A stretch of 64,000 nt of DNA. It comes from an uncultured Nodularia sp. (GTDB lineage: Bacteria > Cyanobacteriota > Cyanobacteriia > Cyanobacteriales > Nostocaceae). The stretch spans positions 124,001-188,000 of the forward strand of contig CAIWDD010000001.1 of NCBI GenBank assembly GCA_903911355.1. The letters are read 5' to 3'. Made by a program: the position numbers and the translations under genes. Within the stretch, counting starts at the first letter, position 1; every line of letters begins with the position of its first letter. Shown piece after piece: positions 20,585 to 29,519 of the stretch. The notes beneath the pieces are model-generated. The model did not search any database. It saw only the letters and a list, made by a program, of their open reading frames with translations, and was not told where the DNA came from.

Positions 20585-22723
20585 ATGATGTATCACAGAT
20601 TTAAACTTGTAAATTTTGTATTTATTATAGCTGTAGTCATAATTTTGACTTCTCTGGTGTTTGCCAATGATGAAGTTATCAGCAGAACGCCTCAACGGAC
20701 ATATCAAACTTCTTGGATTGGTAATACCTTTGGTGGTGGAGAAAAATGGGTACAAAATTATATTCAGGCGATGTATGTGGCACCCAATGGTACAGTTTAT
20801 ACTAATAGTCTCTGGGATGAAGCAGGTAGAGAAGCGGGAATATACAAAGATGGTGATGTGATTGGGAGATTGGCGGATCTTCACGGTTGGGGTCGTCTCG
20901 GAGGACAGGCTGTGACAGCCAATGATAAATATGTTTATATTGGCATGCGCCAAGATTTTGTGAATAGGAAAGATCAAGACTATCCCCCAGAAGGGACAAC
21001 TTGGCATTGTGTCAGACGCTACCACTTATCTGGGAAATCCGCACCCTTTGCTCAAGGACGTGGCTGGGATAAAAGTATGTTAATTGTCAGTAACCAAAGT
21101 CCAGTTACTGGATTAGCAACGAGGGGAAATGAATTATATGTTAGTGATGCTGCTACTAACCGTCTGCGTGTGTATAATACAGAAACCATGCAGGAAATAC
21201 GCAGCTTTAGCGTTGGTAGTCCGGGGGGGATAGCTGTTGATAGACAGGGTAACCTCTGGATTATTCAAACCAAACATGGGAGTAATCCGGCTAAAATTGT
21301 CCATTATTCCCGGGAAGGAAAGCAGTTACCCCAGGAAATAACCAATATTGTAGAACCCAGTGCGATCGCAGTTGATCTGCAAAACAGAATTTTGGTAGGA
21401 GAAAATGGTCCTCGTCAGCAGGTGCTGATTTACCAAGTTAAAGATCAACCCGTTCTGGTTAGTACCTTCGGTACTCCGGGGGGAGTTTATGCGGGTGTTC
21501 CTGGTGAAATCCAAGATTTAAAACTGTACGGTTTGACGGGAGTCGGTACAGATTTTGCAGGTAATATCTATGTAAATAGTAATGGGTTTAACAATTCAGG
21601 TACAGATTTACGCAAGTTTTCACCATCAGCAAAGTTATTATGGCAGTTAATGGGATTGATGTTTGTTGATAATGCTGATGCTGACCCCACCAGTGATGGA
21701 GTACGCTTATTTACCAAACAAGAAGAATTCTTGATGGATTATAGTCAACCTGCGGGTAAGCAATGGACTTATAAAGCCTACACCTTAAATCCTCTCAAAT
21801 ATCCCCAAGATCCACGGTTACATACCTCCCCTGATGCTACTTGGGTGCGTCGCATTCAAGGTAAACCTTTTGTTTTCCTGACTGATATGTATGAGAGTTT
21901 TCTGCAAATTTATCGCTTTAATCCTCAGACGGATGGTAAAATCGCGATTCCGTCGGGAATGTTTGTGGGTACTCGTGGGGGTGGGGGAAAATCAATTCTG
22001 GGAAATTGGCCTCCTGATCAGCCAGAAGAGGGAGAATGGATTTGGCGCGATCGCAATAATAACGGTAAGTTTGATCGGATCGAATACGACAACACCAAAG
22101 ATTATCCCTACATTGGCGGATGGTGGGTAGATACTCAAGGGGATGTGTGGAAAACCGTACGAACTCAAGAGGGTATCCGACACTATCCTTTCCAGGGACT
22201 AGATGACCATGGTAACCCCATCTATACCTACGCATCCATGGAAAAGGAAGCAACCCCGAGTCTGTTTAGCGATTTGCGGCGGATTGAGTATTTACCCGAA
22301 ACCGATACCATGTATTTATCAGGCTTTACGCTAGATCATCCAGCCGTTGGAGATGATACTAAAGTTGTGGGTTCTGAGATTGTGCGTTTTGATAATTGGA
22401 GTCGAGGAAATAGAACTCCCCGTTGGCGGATAGTAGTTCCCTACGATAATACCGGTAAACGTGAAGTTTCTACCTCAGCCATGAGTGTTGTCGGGGACTA
22501 TGTTTTTGCTGTGACGGGTAAAACCGCAAAAGTATATATATATAATGCCAGAACCGGGGCGTTTGTGAAAAACTTAACACCAGGTCCAGAAGTTGCATCG
22601 GAAAGTGGTTGGATTGATATCCCCTATGGTCTTCGTGGTATGCGGCGAAATAATGGTGAGTATCTCCTATTTGTAGAAGAAAATGCCAAAGGTAAAGTGA
22701 TTATCTATCGCTTTAAACTGTAA
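20585..22723 (+). CDS. Secreted or membrane-anchored beta-propeller (NHL/SMP-30-like) protein
   Basis: The 712-residue protein starts with a hydrophobic anchor or signal (LVNFVFIIAVVIILTSLVFA). It continues with repeated blades of the NHL/SMP-30 type: GGIAVDRQGNLWIIQ, SAIAVDLQNRILVGENGP, GVGTDFAGNIYVNS and similar, separated by about 45-100 residues. No enzyme motif is recognised. Its place in a glycosyltransferase cluster suggests a role outside the cytoplasm in binding or modifying a surface glycan, which is an inference. A DxNNNGxxD-like stretch (RDRNNNGKFD, near residue 490) resembles a calcium-binding loop. Confidence 0.72.
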   Translation: MMYHRFKLVNFVFIIAVVIILTSLVFANDEVISRTPQRTYQTSWIGNTFGGGEKWVQNYIQAMYVAPNGTVYTNSLWDEAGREAGIYKDGDVIGRLADLHGWGRLGGQAVTANDKYVYIGMRQDFVNRKDQDYPPEGTTWHCVRRYHLSGKSAPFAQGRGWDKSMLIVSNQSPVTGLATRGNELYVSDAATNRLRVYNTETMQEIRSFSVGSPGGIAVDRQGNLWIIQTKHGSNPAKIVHYSREGKQLPQEITNIVEPSAIAVDLQNRILVGENGPRQQVLIYQVKDQPVLVSTFGTPGGVYAGVPGEIQDLKLYGLTGVGTDFAGNIYVNSNGFNNSGTDLRKFSPSAKLLWQLMGLMFVDNADADPTSDGVRLFTKQEEFLMDYSQPAGKQWTYKAYTLNPLKYPQDPRLHTSPDATWVRRIQGKPFVFLTDMYESFLQIYRFNPQTDGKIAIPSGMFVGTRGGGGKSILGNWPPDQPEEGEWIWRDRNNNGKFDRIEYDNTKDYPYIGGWWVDTQGDVWKTVRTQEGIRHYPFQGLDDHGNPIYTYASMEKEATPSLFSDLRRIEYLPETDTMYLSGFTLDHPAVGDDTKVVGSEIVRFDNWSRGNRTPRWRIVVPYDNTGKREVSTSAMSVVGDYVFAVTGKTAKVYIYNARTGAFVKNLTPGPEVASESGWIDIPYGLRGMRRNNGEYLLFVEENAKGKVIIYRFKL

Positions 22724-22742
22724 ATATTAGCACATTTTTTAA

Positions 22743-23261
22743 ATGCCTAATATTGCCGCAGAATTTGCCCATGCACATCTATATTTAGTGGGAGATGGGC
22801 TAGATCGCCCCATGCTTGAGGCTATGGTTAGAAATACACCTTATAGCGATCGCATACACTTTACAGGTTTCCAGCCTCAACCGCAACGCTATATGCTAGC
22901 AACAGATATTTTTGTTTTGGCTTCTCACTGTGAATCATTTGGTTTAGTGCTCACAGAAGCTAGGGAAGCTGGTTGTGCAATTATCGCCAGCAATGTAGAT
23001 GGTATCCCAGAAACCCTAGATCAGGGACAAGCTGGTATTTTAGTTCCACCCCAAGATAGTCGAACCTTGGCTGAAGTTTTGACACAACTGCTCAGGGAAC
23101 CTGTAGAGCTACAGAGGTGGAAATGTCGCGCTCAAGAAAATTTACAGTATTTCCAAGCAGCACGGGTTAATCAACAAACCCAGGCTGTATACTATGAATT
23201 AGTTCAGAAATCCTATTCTGAGCAAAAATTGTCGAGAAAAAAACTTCTAGTTGGGGAATAA
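22743..23261 (+). pseudogene. GT4 glycosyltransferase fragment (amino-terminal domain missing)
   Basis: The 172 residues correspond only to the donor-binding half of a GT4 enzyme: LYLVGDGLDRPMLEAMV, IHFTGFQPQPQRYMLATDIF and the E-x7-E motif ESFGLVLTE are intact. The acceptor domain of about 180-200 residues is absent and cannot be found in any frame upstream, because the beta-propeller gene ends 19 bp before. It is therefore probably a deletion remnant, although the frame itself is unbroken. It overlaps the convergent small membrane-protein gene by 15 bp. Confidence 0.75.
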
Positions 23262-23483
23262 TTCATAGTGATTACGCCAGACTTGGGGATTGTTTGGATT
23301 TCTGAGTTGTGCTACGGCTGCATGAATTACTATTAGAGAGAATGCAAAAGTTAAGGTAAGAAGAATATTTAACTTATCCAATACAGGCTCTGATAAGGCT
23401 AAAATGAATATACTGCTACCGATGACATAAATTAGAGCATTGATGGCGATCGCCAGCCAATATATTGGGACTTTTTTCACCAC
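23247..23483 (-). CDS. Small membrane protein, unknown function
   Basis: A 78-residue product with two hydrophobic helices (IYWLAIAINALIYVIGSSIF and LNILLTLTFAFSLIVIHAAV) and a polar tail ending NNPQVWRNHYELFPN. An AGGAGG sequence directly upstream supports translation from one of the GTG codons at 23483 or 23480, although the spacing is short. I recognise no family. The 15-bp overlap with the glycosyltransferase fragment at its 3' end fits that fragment being a relic. Confidence 0.55.
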   Translation of the reverse strand: MVKKVPIYWLAIAINALIYVIGSSIFILALSEPVLDKLNILLTLTFAFSLIVIHAAVAQLRNPNNPQVWRNHYELFPN

Positions 23484-23554
23484 CTCCTACATTTATGAGG
23501 GTAAAAATACTAGTTAATAGATAACTTTGCTGTTTACTGACAGCAGATTGCAGC

Positions 23555-23674
23555 TATAGCCTTTTTCAGGCTCATGAAGTACACACCAATTCCCTATTCC
23601 CTGTTCCCTGTTCCCTGTTCCCTGTTCCCTCAAACTAAAAAAAATTGTACCTCACGAGCATGGGAAATGCTATA
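23555..23674. mobile_element. MITE-like element, TATAGC family, copy A
   Basis: The element starts TATAGCC and ends GCTATA. Its 22-bp termini (GCCTTTTTCAGGCTCATGAAGT against the inverse of the right end) match at about 16 of 22 positions. The core is a tandem run of TTCCCTG heptamers. It has no coding capacity. TA at both ends recalls IS630-type target use, and an IS630-like transposase fragment lies 38 bp away. Confidence 0.65.
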
Positions 23675-23711
23675 AATGAGGTAGAGTGAAGTTAGTACAT
23701 CAACTGGTAAA

Positions 23712-23777
23712 ATGAGAGCTTATTCCATCTACTTGCGAGAAAAAATAGTTAATGTTTATGAGCAAGGTAAGACCTGA
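23712..23777 (+). pseudogene. IS630-type transposase amino-terminal remnant
   Basis: ATG at 23712 opens MRAYSIYLREKIVNVYEQGKT and stops after 21 codons. The sequence matches, from memory, the first residues of IS630-family transposases, which begin MRAYSxDLREKIVxxYExG. The rest of the gene is missing. Confidence 0.6.
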
Positions 23778-23833
23778 GTCATATCAGCCATAACTTATTT
23801 TTTGGGGGTAAAGCCCAATTACGAACTTAATTA

Positions 23834-24235
23834 TTATTCCATAAATAAACTCGGTTCTACATGAAAAAAATCTCCCAGGTTCCGCGATTGTTCTGCATTT
23901 ATTTGCTGTTGTCCATTTAAAATATTATTAACTATATCTTCATTCCCTAAAACAGCCACTAAATCCTCCCTATTTTGATTAGATTCTTCTAAAAGAAATA
24001 ACAACATAGATACAGGACTATTTTGCTGGTTTGGGTGATAATATTCTTGTTCAAACTTTTCAATTAAAGTAATTAACAACTGATAAACTTCATTTTCTTC
24101 AGGAGTGCGATCGCGGTGCATTAAATCTTCTACCATTGCTAAAGCTTGCTCATTTTCCGCTTCAGTTTTGATAACCTTGGGAAGATAAGCTGTTAATAAT
24201 TCTTTGTATTTATCTGGATTAAAAGTAAGGGTCAT
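23834..24235 (-). CDS. higA: HigA-type antitoxin
   Basis: This is the antitoxin of a type II toxin-antitoxin pair, which neutralises the HigB toxin and usually represses the operon. A helical amino part (MTLTFNPDKYKELLTAYLPK) precedes a carboxy-terminal lambda-repressor-like domain including REDLVAVLGNEDIVNNILNG and SRNLGDFFHVEPSLF. The ATG at 24235 is preferred over the longer frame from 24256. It overlaps the end of the toxin gene by 17 bp, so translation is coupled, and the toxin-first order is typical of HigBA. Confidence 0.86.
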   Translation of the reverse strand: MTLTFNPDKYKELLTAYLPKVIKTEAENEQALAMVEDLMHRDRTPEENEVYQLLITLIEKFEQEYYHPNQQNSPVSMLLFLLEESNQNREDLVAVLGNEDIVNNILNGQQQINAEQSRNLGDFFHVEPSLFME

Positions 24236-24518
24236 CTTTCCAGTCCTCCTTATCATATTCCCCGTGAGTGAGGATATATTTAATATAAATTAACTGACCT
24301 AGATAATCTATACTAACAATCAAACGGTATTTGTTACCTTTAATATTGAAAACTGTAAAATTCCCTACTGCTTCCGCTTTCGGGAAAACCTGCTGTACTT
24401 CCACTAATTTTGACCATTTGGCTTTTACAGCCACTTTATACCAATTGTTTAGAGCTTCCTGAGAATCTGCATGGGTTTGTGCATATTCTCTTAAGTTTTT
24501 AAAACTAATAACGTGCAT
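24219..24518 (-). CDS. higB: HigB-type mRNA interferase toxin
   Basis: HigB is a RelE-fold, ribosome-dependent mRNA-cleaving toxin. The 99-residue protein has the family features FKNLREYAQTHADSQEALNNWY near the start, then KGNKYRLIVSIDYLGQLIYI and the closing ILTHGEYDKEDWKDD. The ATG at 24518 (MHVISFKN) is preferred to a longer frame from 24533. The antitoxin gene follows with a 17-bp overlap. A chromosomal location next to a MITE and gene fragments fits a mobile or addictive module. Confidence 0.9.
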   Translation of the reverse strand: MHVISFKNLREYAQTHADSQEALNNWYKVAVKAKWSKLVEVQQVFPKAEAVGNFTVFNIKGNKYRLIVSIDYLGQLIYIKYILTHGEYDKEDWKDDPYF

Positions 24519-24558
24519 CGTCCCTGACAACAAAGTGTTGAGTTACTCTTGTCAAATT

Positions 24559-24777
24559 CTAGGGGATGACCATAAAGATAAATTTATAAATTTCCCCCGT
24601 GGTTGGTTGTTCAGCAGTCACCAACATCCGGATGAGAGTTGTTTTCCCGGAACCATTGGGGCCAATTAATCCATATACTTCACCCTCTGGGATTTCTAAG
24701 TCAACATTGTTGACAACAATATTTTGGTCAAATTGCTTAGTTAATCCGCAAGTACGAATCGCTAATTCTTTTACCAT
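24559..24777 (-). pseudogene. ABC transporter ATPase fragment
   Basis: The 72 residues cover the start of an ABC-2-type exporter ATPase: TCGLTKQFDQNIVVNNVDLE and the Walker A motif GPNGSGKTT are intact. The frame then leaves homology after TTGEIY and stops (KFIFMVIP). The Q loop, signature motif, Walker B and permease are all missing, so the product cannot work as an ATPase. HigB begins 41 bp beyond its 3' end, which suggests a deletion joined the two. Confidence 0.85.
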
Positions 24778-24949
24778 AGCTGTGTTGGTGCAGTCATGGT
24801 AGAGATAGTAACATAGCTTTTGGATACAGCTTTGATAAATATTGTGACAAAATTACTGCCATTGTACGGGAAAGCGATCGCGATAACGTGAAACTAGAAT
24901 CCCCCGGACTCTAGCCGTGGGGAGTGTGAAAATCACAACATCATCGTGA

Positions 24950-27900
24950 TTAATTTGACCATGTTTGGTTAATCAAAGCAGGTTTGTGGAGAGGGATAAA
25001 CTGTTTCCCAAACTTGGCGTAGAGAGCCGGAATGACTAATAAAGTCAAAGCGGTAGAAGTAAATAAACCGCCCAAAACTACAATTGCCAGGGGTTGTAGA
25101 ATTTCATTTCCTGCTCCACTGGCGATCGCCAAAGGCAGCATACCTAGTGCGGAAGTAAACGCGGTCATCAGGATAGCATTAACTCGTTCTAGAGAACCGT
25201 TGACAATCACATCTTTGAGGGGCATTCCCAGAGCCAACTTATTGTTATAGTTATCCACCAACAACAAGCCATTGCGGACAGCAACGCCAAATAGGGTAAT
25301 GAATCCAATCAAAGAAGCAATGGACATCACACCGCCACTCAAGGCAATAGAGACAATACCACCCACCAAAGCCAAAGGCAGATTGACCATGATGGCGATG
25401 GTCGCGCTGAGGGATTTAACACAGAAGAACATCAACACCGCAATCAAGATCGCTGCCAAGATACTAAATACCAGTAGATTATTAGTAGCCCGTTGCTCCG
25501 ATTCAAACTGTCCGCCGTACTGGATGAAGTAGCCATTGGGGAGTTTGATTTTCTGTTTAATTTGGGATTGAATATCACTAACAACACTGCCCAAATCACG
25601 CTCGGCAACGTTTGCCGAAACAACTATCAGCCGTGATACATCTTCCCGATTCACAACATTTATTCCCATACCGTAGTCTACCGTGGCTACAGCACCCAGT
25701 TCGATGGTTTGCCCAGTAGGGGTAATCAGAGGAATAGCGCGAATGGCATCTAAACTATTGCGGGCCTTCTCGGTCAAGGAGATAGAAATATCAATGAGTT
25801 GCTGATTTTCTGCCAGTTGCGATACTACACGACCATTGAGGGCAGTTTCCACCACGTTGGATAACTGCTCCATACTCAATCCATAGTTAGCGGCCGCGGC
25901 GCGATCGTAATGGATTTGTATCTGACGAATGGGCAGTTGGGGTTCAAGCTGCAAATCTACAACCCCAGGGATGGGCTGAATCACATCTTGCACTTGTTCG
26001 CCAATCTTCCGCAGTTCGATTAAATCAGGGCCAAAGATTTTGACAGCGATCGCACTTCTCACCCCCGACAGCACTTCATCCATGCGGTGAGAAATAAACC
26101 CACCAATGTTAGATGCCACGCCAGGCAGTTTATTGAACTCTTCCCGCAATTGTTTAATGCTGGCTTCCCGGTCTTGCAGGGCAAGATCGCTGAGTTCTAC
26201 ATCCACATGAGCCATACTTACTCCCGCCCCGTCTGCATCCCCGGGAGTGCGTCCCGCCCGTACTTGCACCCACTCATATAAAGGATGATCTTTAAGCGCA
26301 CTAGACAGAGCCATCCCGGACCGATTGGTCATATCCAGAGAAACCCCTGGATATAAAACCATAGAATTTACCAATGATTTCTCCTGAAATTCCGGCAGAA
26401 ACACCCGTCCCAGGGAGGGAATAATCGCAAAAGCAGCAACCAATGCTGCCAGAGCGACACCCAGAATGATTTGAGGACATCGCAGGGACAGATTTAACAG
26501 TTGACGATATAACCGTTCTGCCCCACGGGAAATGAATGTACCTTCTGGCGGTAGAGTTTGGTTTGCCAGCAGAATTGCACACAGAGCAGGGGAAAGGGTC
26601 ATAGCTACAAAAGTAGAAGCACAGATGGAAAGCAAATACGCCCAACCCATTGGCGCAAAAATGTTACCTTCAACCCCTGTCAAACTAAAAATTGGTGCAA
26701 ACACGACCACGATAATCACTGTAGAAAAAACCACGGCTAACCGTACTTCCACAGATGTATCATAGACCACCTGAAAGGGATGCTTGGGGTTGCCCTGGGC
26801 CTGATTGCTTCGCAGACCCCGATAACAGTTTTCCATGTCCACGATTGAGTCATCGACAACTGAGCCAATGGCTACGACTAAACCACCCAAGGTCATAGTG
26901 TTAATGCCCAATCCAAAAGCTTTCATCAACATTAAGCCAATTAACAGTGACAGAGGAATTGCACTCAGAGTAATTACGGCAGTACGCCAATTCATCAGAA
27001 ATAACAGCATAATCACTGATACAATGATGATGCCTTGCATCAGGGAACTGCTGACATTGCCAATGGCAGTATCAATAAAGTTGGATTGCCGGAACGTTTG
27101 TGTCACTTGCACATCAGGGGGGAAGGTTGGTTGCAGTGATTGCATTACCGCTTCTACTGCTTTTGTCACCGTGGGAGTATCAACATCAGGCTGTTTGTTA
27201 ATCATCATCACCACAGCCGGCTGCCCATTAAAACTAGCATCTCCCCGCTTGAGTGCCGCACCGGTTTTTACTTGCGCCACATCTTGAAGCAAAATCGGTT
27301 TCCCATCTTGTACCTTGACCACAGATTGCTGCAAGTCTGCAATTGATTTTACCTGGCCAATACCGCGTACCAACAGTTCTTGACCGCCACCAATGAGAAA
27401 TCCACCCGGTGCGTTAGAATTTGCACCCTTAGCCCCATTAGTAACTTCCGTCAAGGAAACCTTGAGCGATCGCAATTTTGCCGGATCAACTAACACTTGT
27501 TCCTGTCGTTCATCCCCACCGTAAACGGTAACTTGGGTGACTCCCGGCACAGACAAAATTTGATTGCTCAGGGTACTATCCACCAGACGGCGCAAATCCA
27601 TCAGGGAGGTTTTCCCCTGGCTATTCACAGTTAAGGCATACTGTAAAATTGTACCCAATGGTGATGCTAAGGGTGAAATTGCCGGCGGATGCACCCCTTC
27701 AGGTAACTGATTTGTCACCTGTTGGAGTCGTTCTGTCACTGATTGCCGGGCTTGATAAATGTCGGCATCCTGGTCAAACACCACCTGCACCATTGACAGA
27801 CCCACTTTGGAGGAAGAACGCACCGTAGTTACCCCTGGCAAACCATTCACCGCGGTTTCAATCGGCACGGTAATTTGTGATTCCACTTCCTCTGGAGCCA

Positions 27901-28078
27901 GTCCAGTCGCTTCGGTGTGAATATCCACCTGGGGGGGCGCAAATTCAGGAAACACGTCCAGTGGCATTTGAGTGACAGTGAACACTCCCCACAGCGTCAC
28001 TAAAATCGCACAGATAACTATGAACCAACGCTGGGTAATTGAGTTTTTGAGAATCTGATTCACAATGGAGTTCAACAT
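24950..28078 (-). CDS. CusA/CzcA-type heavy-metal RND efflux pump
   Basis: The 1042-residue protein is the inner-membrane pump of a heavy-metal-efflux RND system that exports Cu/Ag, Co/Zn/Cd or Ni by proton exchange. The length is standard. The amino end (FIVICAILVTLWGVFTV, then MPLDVFPEFAPPQV) and the two porter domains are complete. The transmembrane-4 signature AIGSVVDDSIVDMEN carries the paired acidic residues used in proton transfer. Two sets of hydrophobic segments flank the periplasmic loops as expected. The adaptor gene lies 5 bp upstream on the same strand, and a divergent two-component system probably regulates both. The metal cannot be assigned from sequence alone. Confidence 0.94.
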   Translation of the reverse strand: MLNSIVNQILKNSITQRWFIVICAILVTLWGVFTVTQMPLDVFPEFAPPQVDIHTEATGLAPEEVESQITVPIETAVNGLPGVTTVRSSSKVGLSMVQVVFDQDADIYQARQSVTERLQQVTNQLPEGVHPPAISPLASPLGTILQYALTVNSQGKTSLMDLRRLVDSTLSNQILSVPGVTQVTVYGGDERQEQVLVDPAKLRSLKVSLTEVTNGAKGANSNAPGGFLIGGGQELLVRGIGQVKSIADLQQSVVKVQDGKPILLQDVAQVKTGAALKRGDASFNGQPAVVMMINKQPDVDTPTVTKAVEAVMQSLQPTFPPDVQVTQTFRQSNFIDTAIGNVSSSLMQGIIIVSVIMLLFLMNWRTAVITLSAIPLSLLIGLMLMKAFGLGINTMTLGGLVVAIGSVVDDSIVDMENCYRGLRSNQAQGNPKHPFQVVYDTSVEVRLAVVFSTVIIVVVFAPIFSLTGVEGNIFAPMGWAYLLSICASTFVAMTLSPALCAILLANQTLPPEGTFISRGAERLYRQLLNLSLRCPQIILGVALAALVAAFAIIPSLGRVFLPEFQEKSLVNSMVLYPGVSLDMTNRSGMALSSALKDHPLYEWVQVRAGRTPGDADGAGVSMAHVDVELSDLALQDREASIKQLREEFNKLPGVASNIGGFISHRMDEVLSGVRSAIAVKIFGPDLIELRKIGEQVQDVIQPIPGVVDLQLEPQLPIRQIQIHYDRAAAANYGLSMEQLSNVVETALNGRVVSQLAENQQLIDISISLTEKARNSLDAIRAIPLITPTGQTIELGAVATVDYGMGINVVNREDVSRLIVVSANVAERDLGSVVSDIQSQIKQKIKLPNGYFIQYGGQFESEQRATNNLLVFSILAAILIAVLMFFCVKSLSATIAIMVNLPLALVGGIVSIALSGGVMSIASLIGFITLFGVAVRNGLLLVDNYNNKLALGMPLKDVIVNGSLERVNAILMTAFTSALGMLPLAIASGAGNEILQPLAIVVLGGLFTSTALTLLVIPALYAKFGKQFIPLHKPALINQTWSN

Positions 28079-28083
28079 CTCAA

Positions 28084-28686
28084 TTAAACGCCTCCCTTGT
28101 TCTTGCGATTCCCTGCAATCACAGCGATCGCACCCCCCACAAGCACGACTCCACCACCGACTCCTGCTAAGATACCCATTGGTAATCCACTGGCCTGCTG
28201 TGTGGTGTTATGGCTGTGAGCAGTATCCTGATTGTCTGCTTCAGCTACGGTTGTAGGAATCCCAGGGGTATCCGCAGTTTGGGTTTTGCGCGATTCGGCA
28301 TATAGGGACAAACCACCTTGAGTAACCAGTTTTTCGCCAACTGACAACCCTGTGGTGACTGCGATTAGTTCGCCTTTGGTCGCACCAGTGGTGACTTCCA
28401 CCGGCTCATAAAAATTCTCATACTGTACAAAGACTATCTGCTTACCGTTGGCATCAACCAATGCTGTCACCGGAATCATCACGGCAGACCCCGCTTGAGC
28501 AGAGGAGGCGATCGCTGTGACCACAATACCTAATAGTTGATCGGTTTGGGGATTGACTTTCACCCGATTAATGCCACCAGTTGCCTGAAATTCATCACCA
28601 TGTCCAACATGGGCAAACCCAACTGTAGGGACACAAACAATTAAACTGGCTGCCAGAATCGAACTCATTAGCCCAAAGGATTTCAT
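28084..28686 (-). CDS. Short periplasmic adaptor of the metal RND pump
   Basis: A signal peptide (SSILAASLIVCVPTVGFA) is followed by the HVGHGDEF motif seen at the start of cyanobacterial metal adaptors. Next comes a beta-rich part matching the carboxy-terminal barrel and membrane-proximal domains of CusB-type adaptors (VMIPVTALVDANGKQIVFVQ, LSVGEKLVTQGG). A His-containing linker and a final membrane helix (GILAGVGGGVVLVGGAIAVI) close it. At about 200 residues it is half the usual length: the lipoyl and alpha-hairpin domains are missing. The ATG at 28686 has AGGAG five bases upstream. It may be an internally deleted or naturally minimal adaptor. Confidence 0.78.
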   Translation of the reverse strand: MKSFGLMSSILAASLIVCVPTVGFAHVGHGDEFQATGGINRVKVNPQTDQLLGIVVTAIASSAQAGSAVMIPVTALVDANGKQIVFVQYENFYEPVEVTTGATKGELIAVTTGLSVGEKLVTQGGLSLYAESRKTQTADTPGIPTTVAEADNQDTAHSHNTTQQASGLPMGILAGVGGGVVLVGGAIAVIAGNRKNKGGV

Positions 28687-28742
28687 GATCACTCCTCACA
28701 AGATAGGGGTTAAACAAAAGCTCTCCATAGTTTGCCAAAGGG

Positions 28743-28775
28743 CAGATGAAATTCAGGTGAAATGGCAGATGTTTT
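28743..28775 (+). promoter_or_regulatory. Direct repeats between pump and two-component genes (candidate response-regulator site)
   Basis: CAGATGAAAT (28743), CAGGTGAAAT (28754) and CAGATGTTTT (28766) are direct repeats spaced 11 and 12 bp, the spacing used by OmpR-type regulators. They lie in the 128-bp gap between the adaptor and response-regulator genes. Confidence 0.5.
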
Positions 28776-28814
28776 TGTAAAATATGAAGCTCTTATGGTT
28801 GATTCCTTGGAGCA

Positions 28815-29519
28815 ATGCGAATTTTACTGGTAGAAGATGAAGCGGATTTGGGACTGGCAATCAAGCAAGTCTTAATTAGCGAAAGATATGTAGTGGATTG
28901 GTTGACAGATGGCACTCAAGCCTGGCTATGCCTAGAAAGCCAGTGGACAGATTACACAGTTGCGATTGTTGATTGGCTGCTCCCCGAAATGTCGGGATTG
29001 GAGTTATGTCGGCAGATTAGACTGCACCAAAATCCCTTACCAGTGCTGATGCTCACTGCTTTGGGGCAGCCGTCAAATCGTGTGGCGGGGCTGGATGCGG
29101 GAGCTGATGATTATTTGGTCAAACCGTTTTTCATGGAAGAATTGCTGGCACGGTTGCGGGCGCTACAGAGGCGATCGCCTCAACTACAACCATCCACCCT
29201 GACTGTTGCAGGTTTTACTCTGGATACAGCCAACAATGTCCTAGGAGTGAATTTAGATCGGTCTACGCCCCTGCTGATCCCCTTAACTACCAAAGAATTT
29301 CAGCTGCTCATGTATTTGATGCAGAACCCCAATCGGATCATTCCCGGTAGTAAATTGCGTCATCAACTTTGGGACATGGAAGAAGAACCTATTAGTAATG
29401 TAGTTGCAGCGCAAATGCGCTTATTGCGGCGTAAGTTAGCAAATCATGGCTGTCCCTGTCCTATTGAAACTGTTCCAGGTGCTGGCTATCGCTTTAACTC
29501 TCAAGATTCTCGGCTATGA
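28815..29519 (+). CDS. rppA: OmpR-family response regulator (RppA/NrsR-like)
   Basis: A receiver domain (MRILLVEDEADLGLAIKQVL, phospho-acceptor Asp in AIVDWLLPEMSG, conserved Lys in DYLVKPF) is joined to a winged-helix DNA-binding domain (LTTKEFQLLMYLMQNPNRI through AGYRFNS). The tryptophan-rich receiver and the sequence overall resemble cyanobacterial RppA/NrsR/CopR regulators, which control metal efflux or redox genes. It overlaps the histidine-kinase start by 4 bp and is divergent from the RND pump, so control of that pump is the simplest reading. The precise ortholog name is tentative. Confidence 0.88.
   Translation: MRILLVEDEADLGLAIKQVLISERYVVDWLTDGTQAWLCLESQWTDYTVAIVDWLLPEMSGLELCRQIRLHQNPLPVLMLTALGQPSNRVAGLDAGADDYLVKPFFMEELLARLRALQRRSPQLQPSTLTVAGFTLDTANNVLGVNLDRSTPLLIPLTTKEFQLLMYLMQNPNRIIPGSKLRHQLWDMEEEPISNVVAAQMRLLRRKLANHGCPCPIETVPGAGYRFNSQDSRL

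Noticed and set aside
23581-23630. TTCCCTG tandem repeat as a CRISPR array
   Set aside because: The unit is seven bases with no spacers, and it sits inside a MITE.
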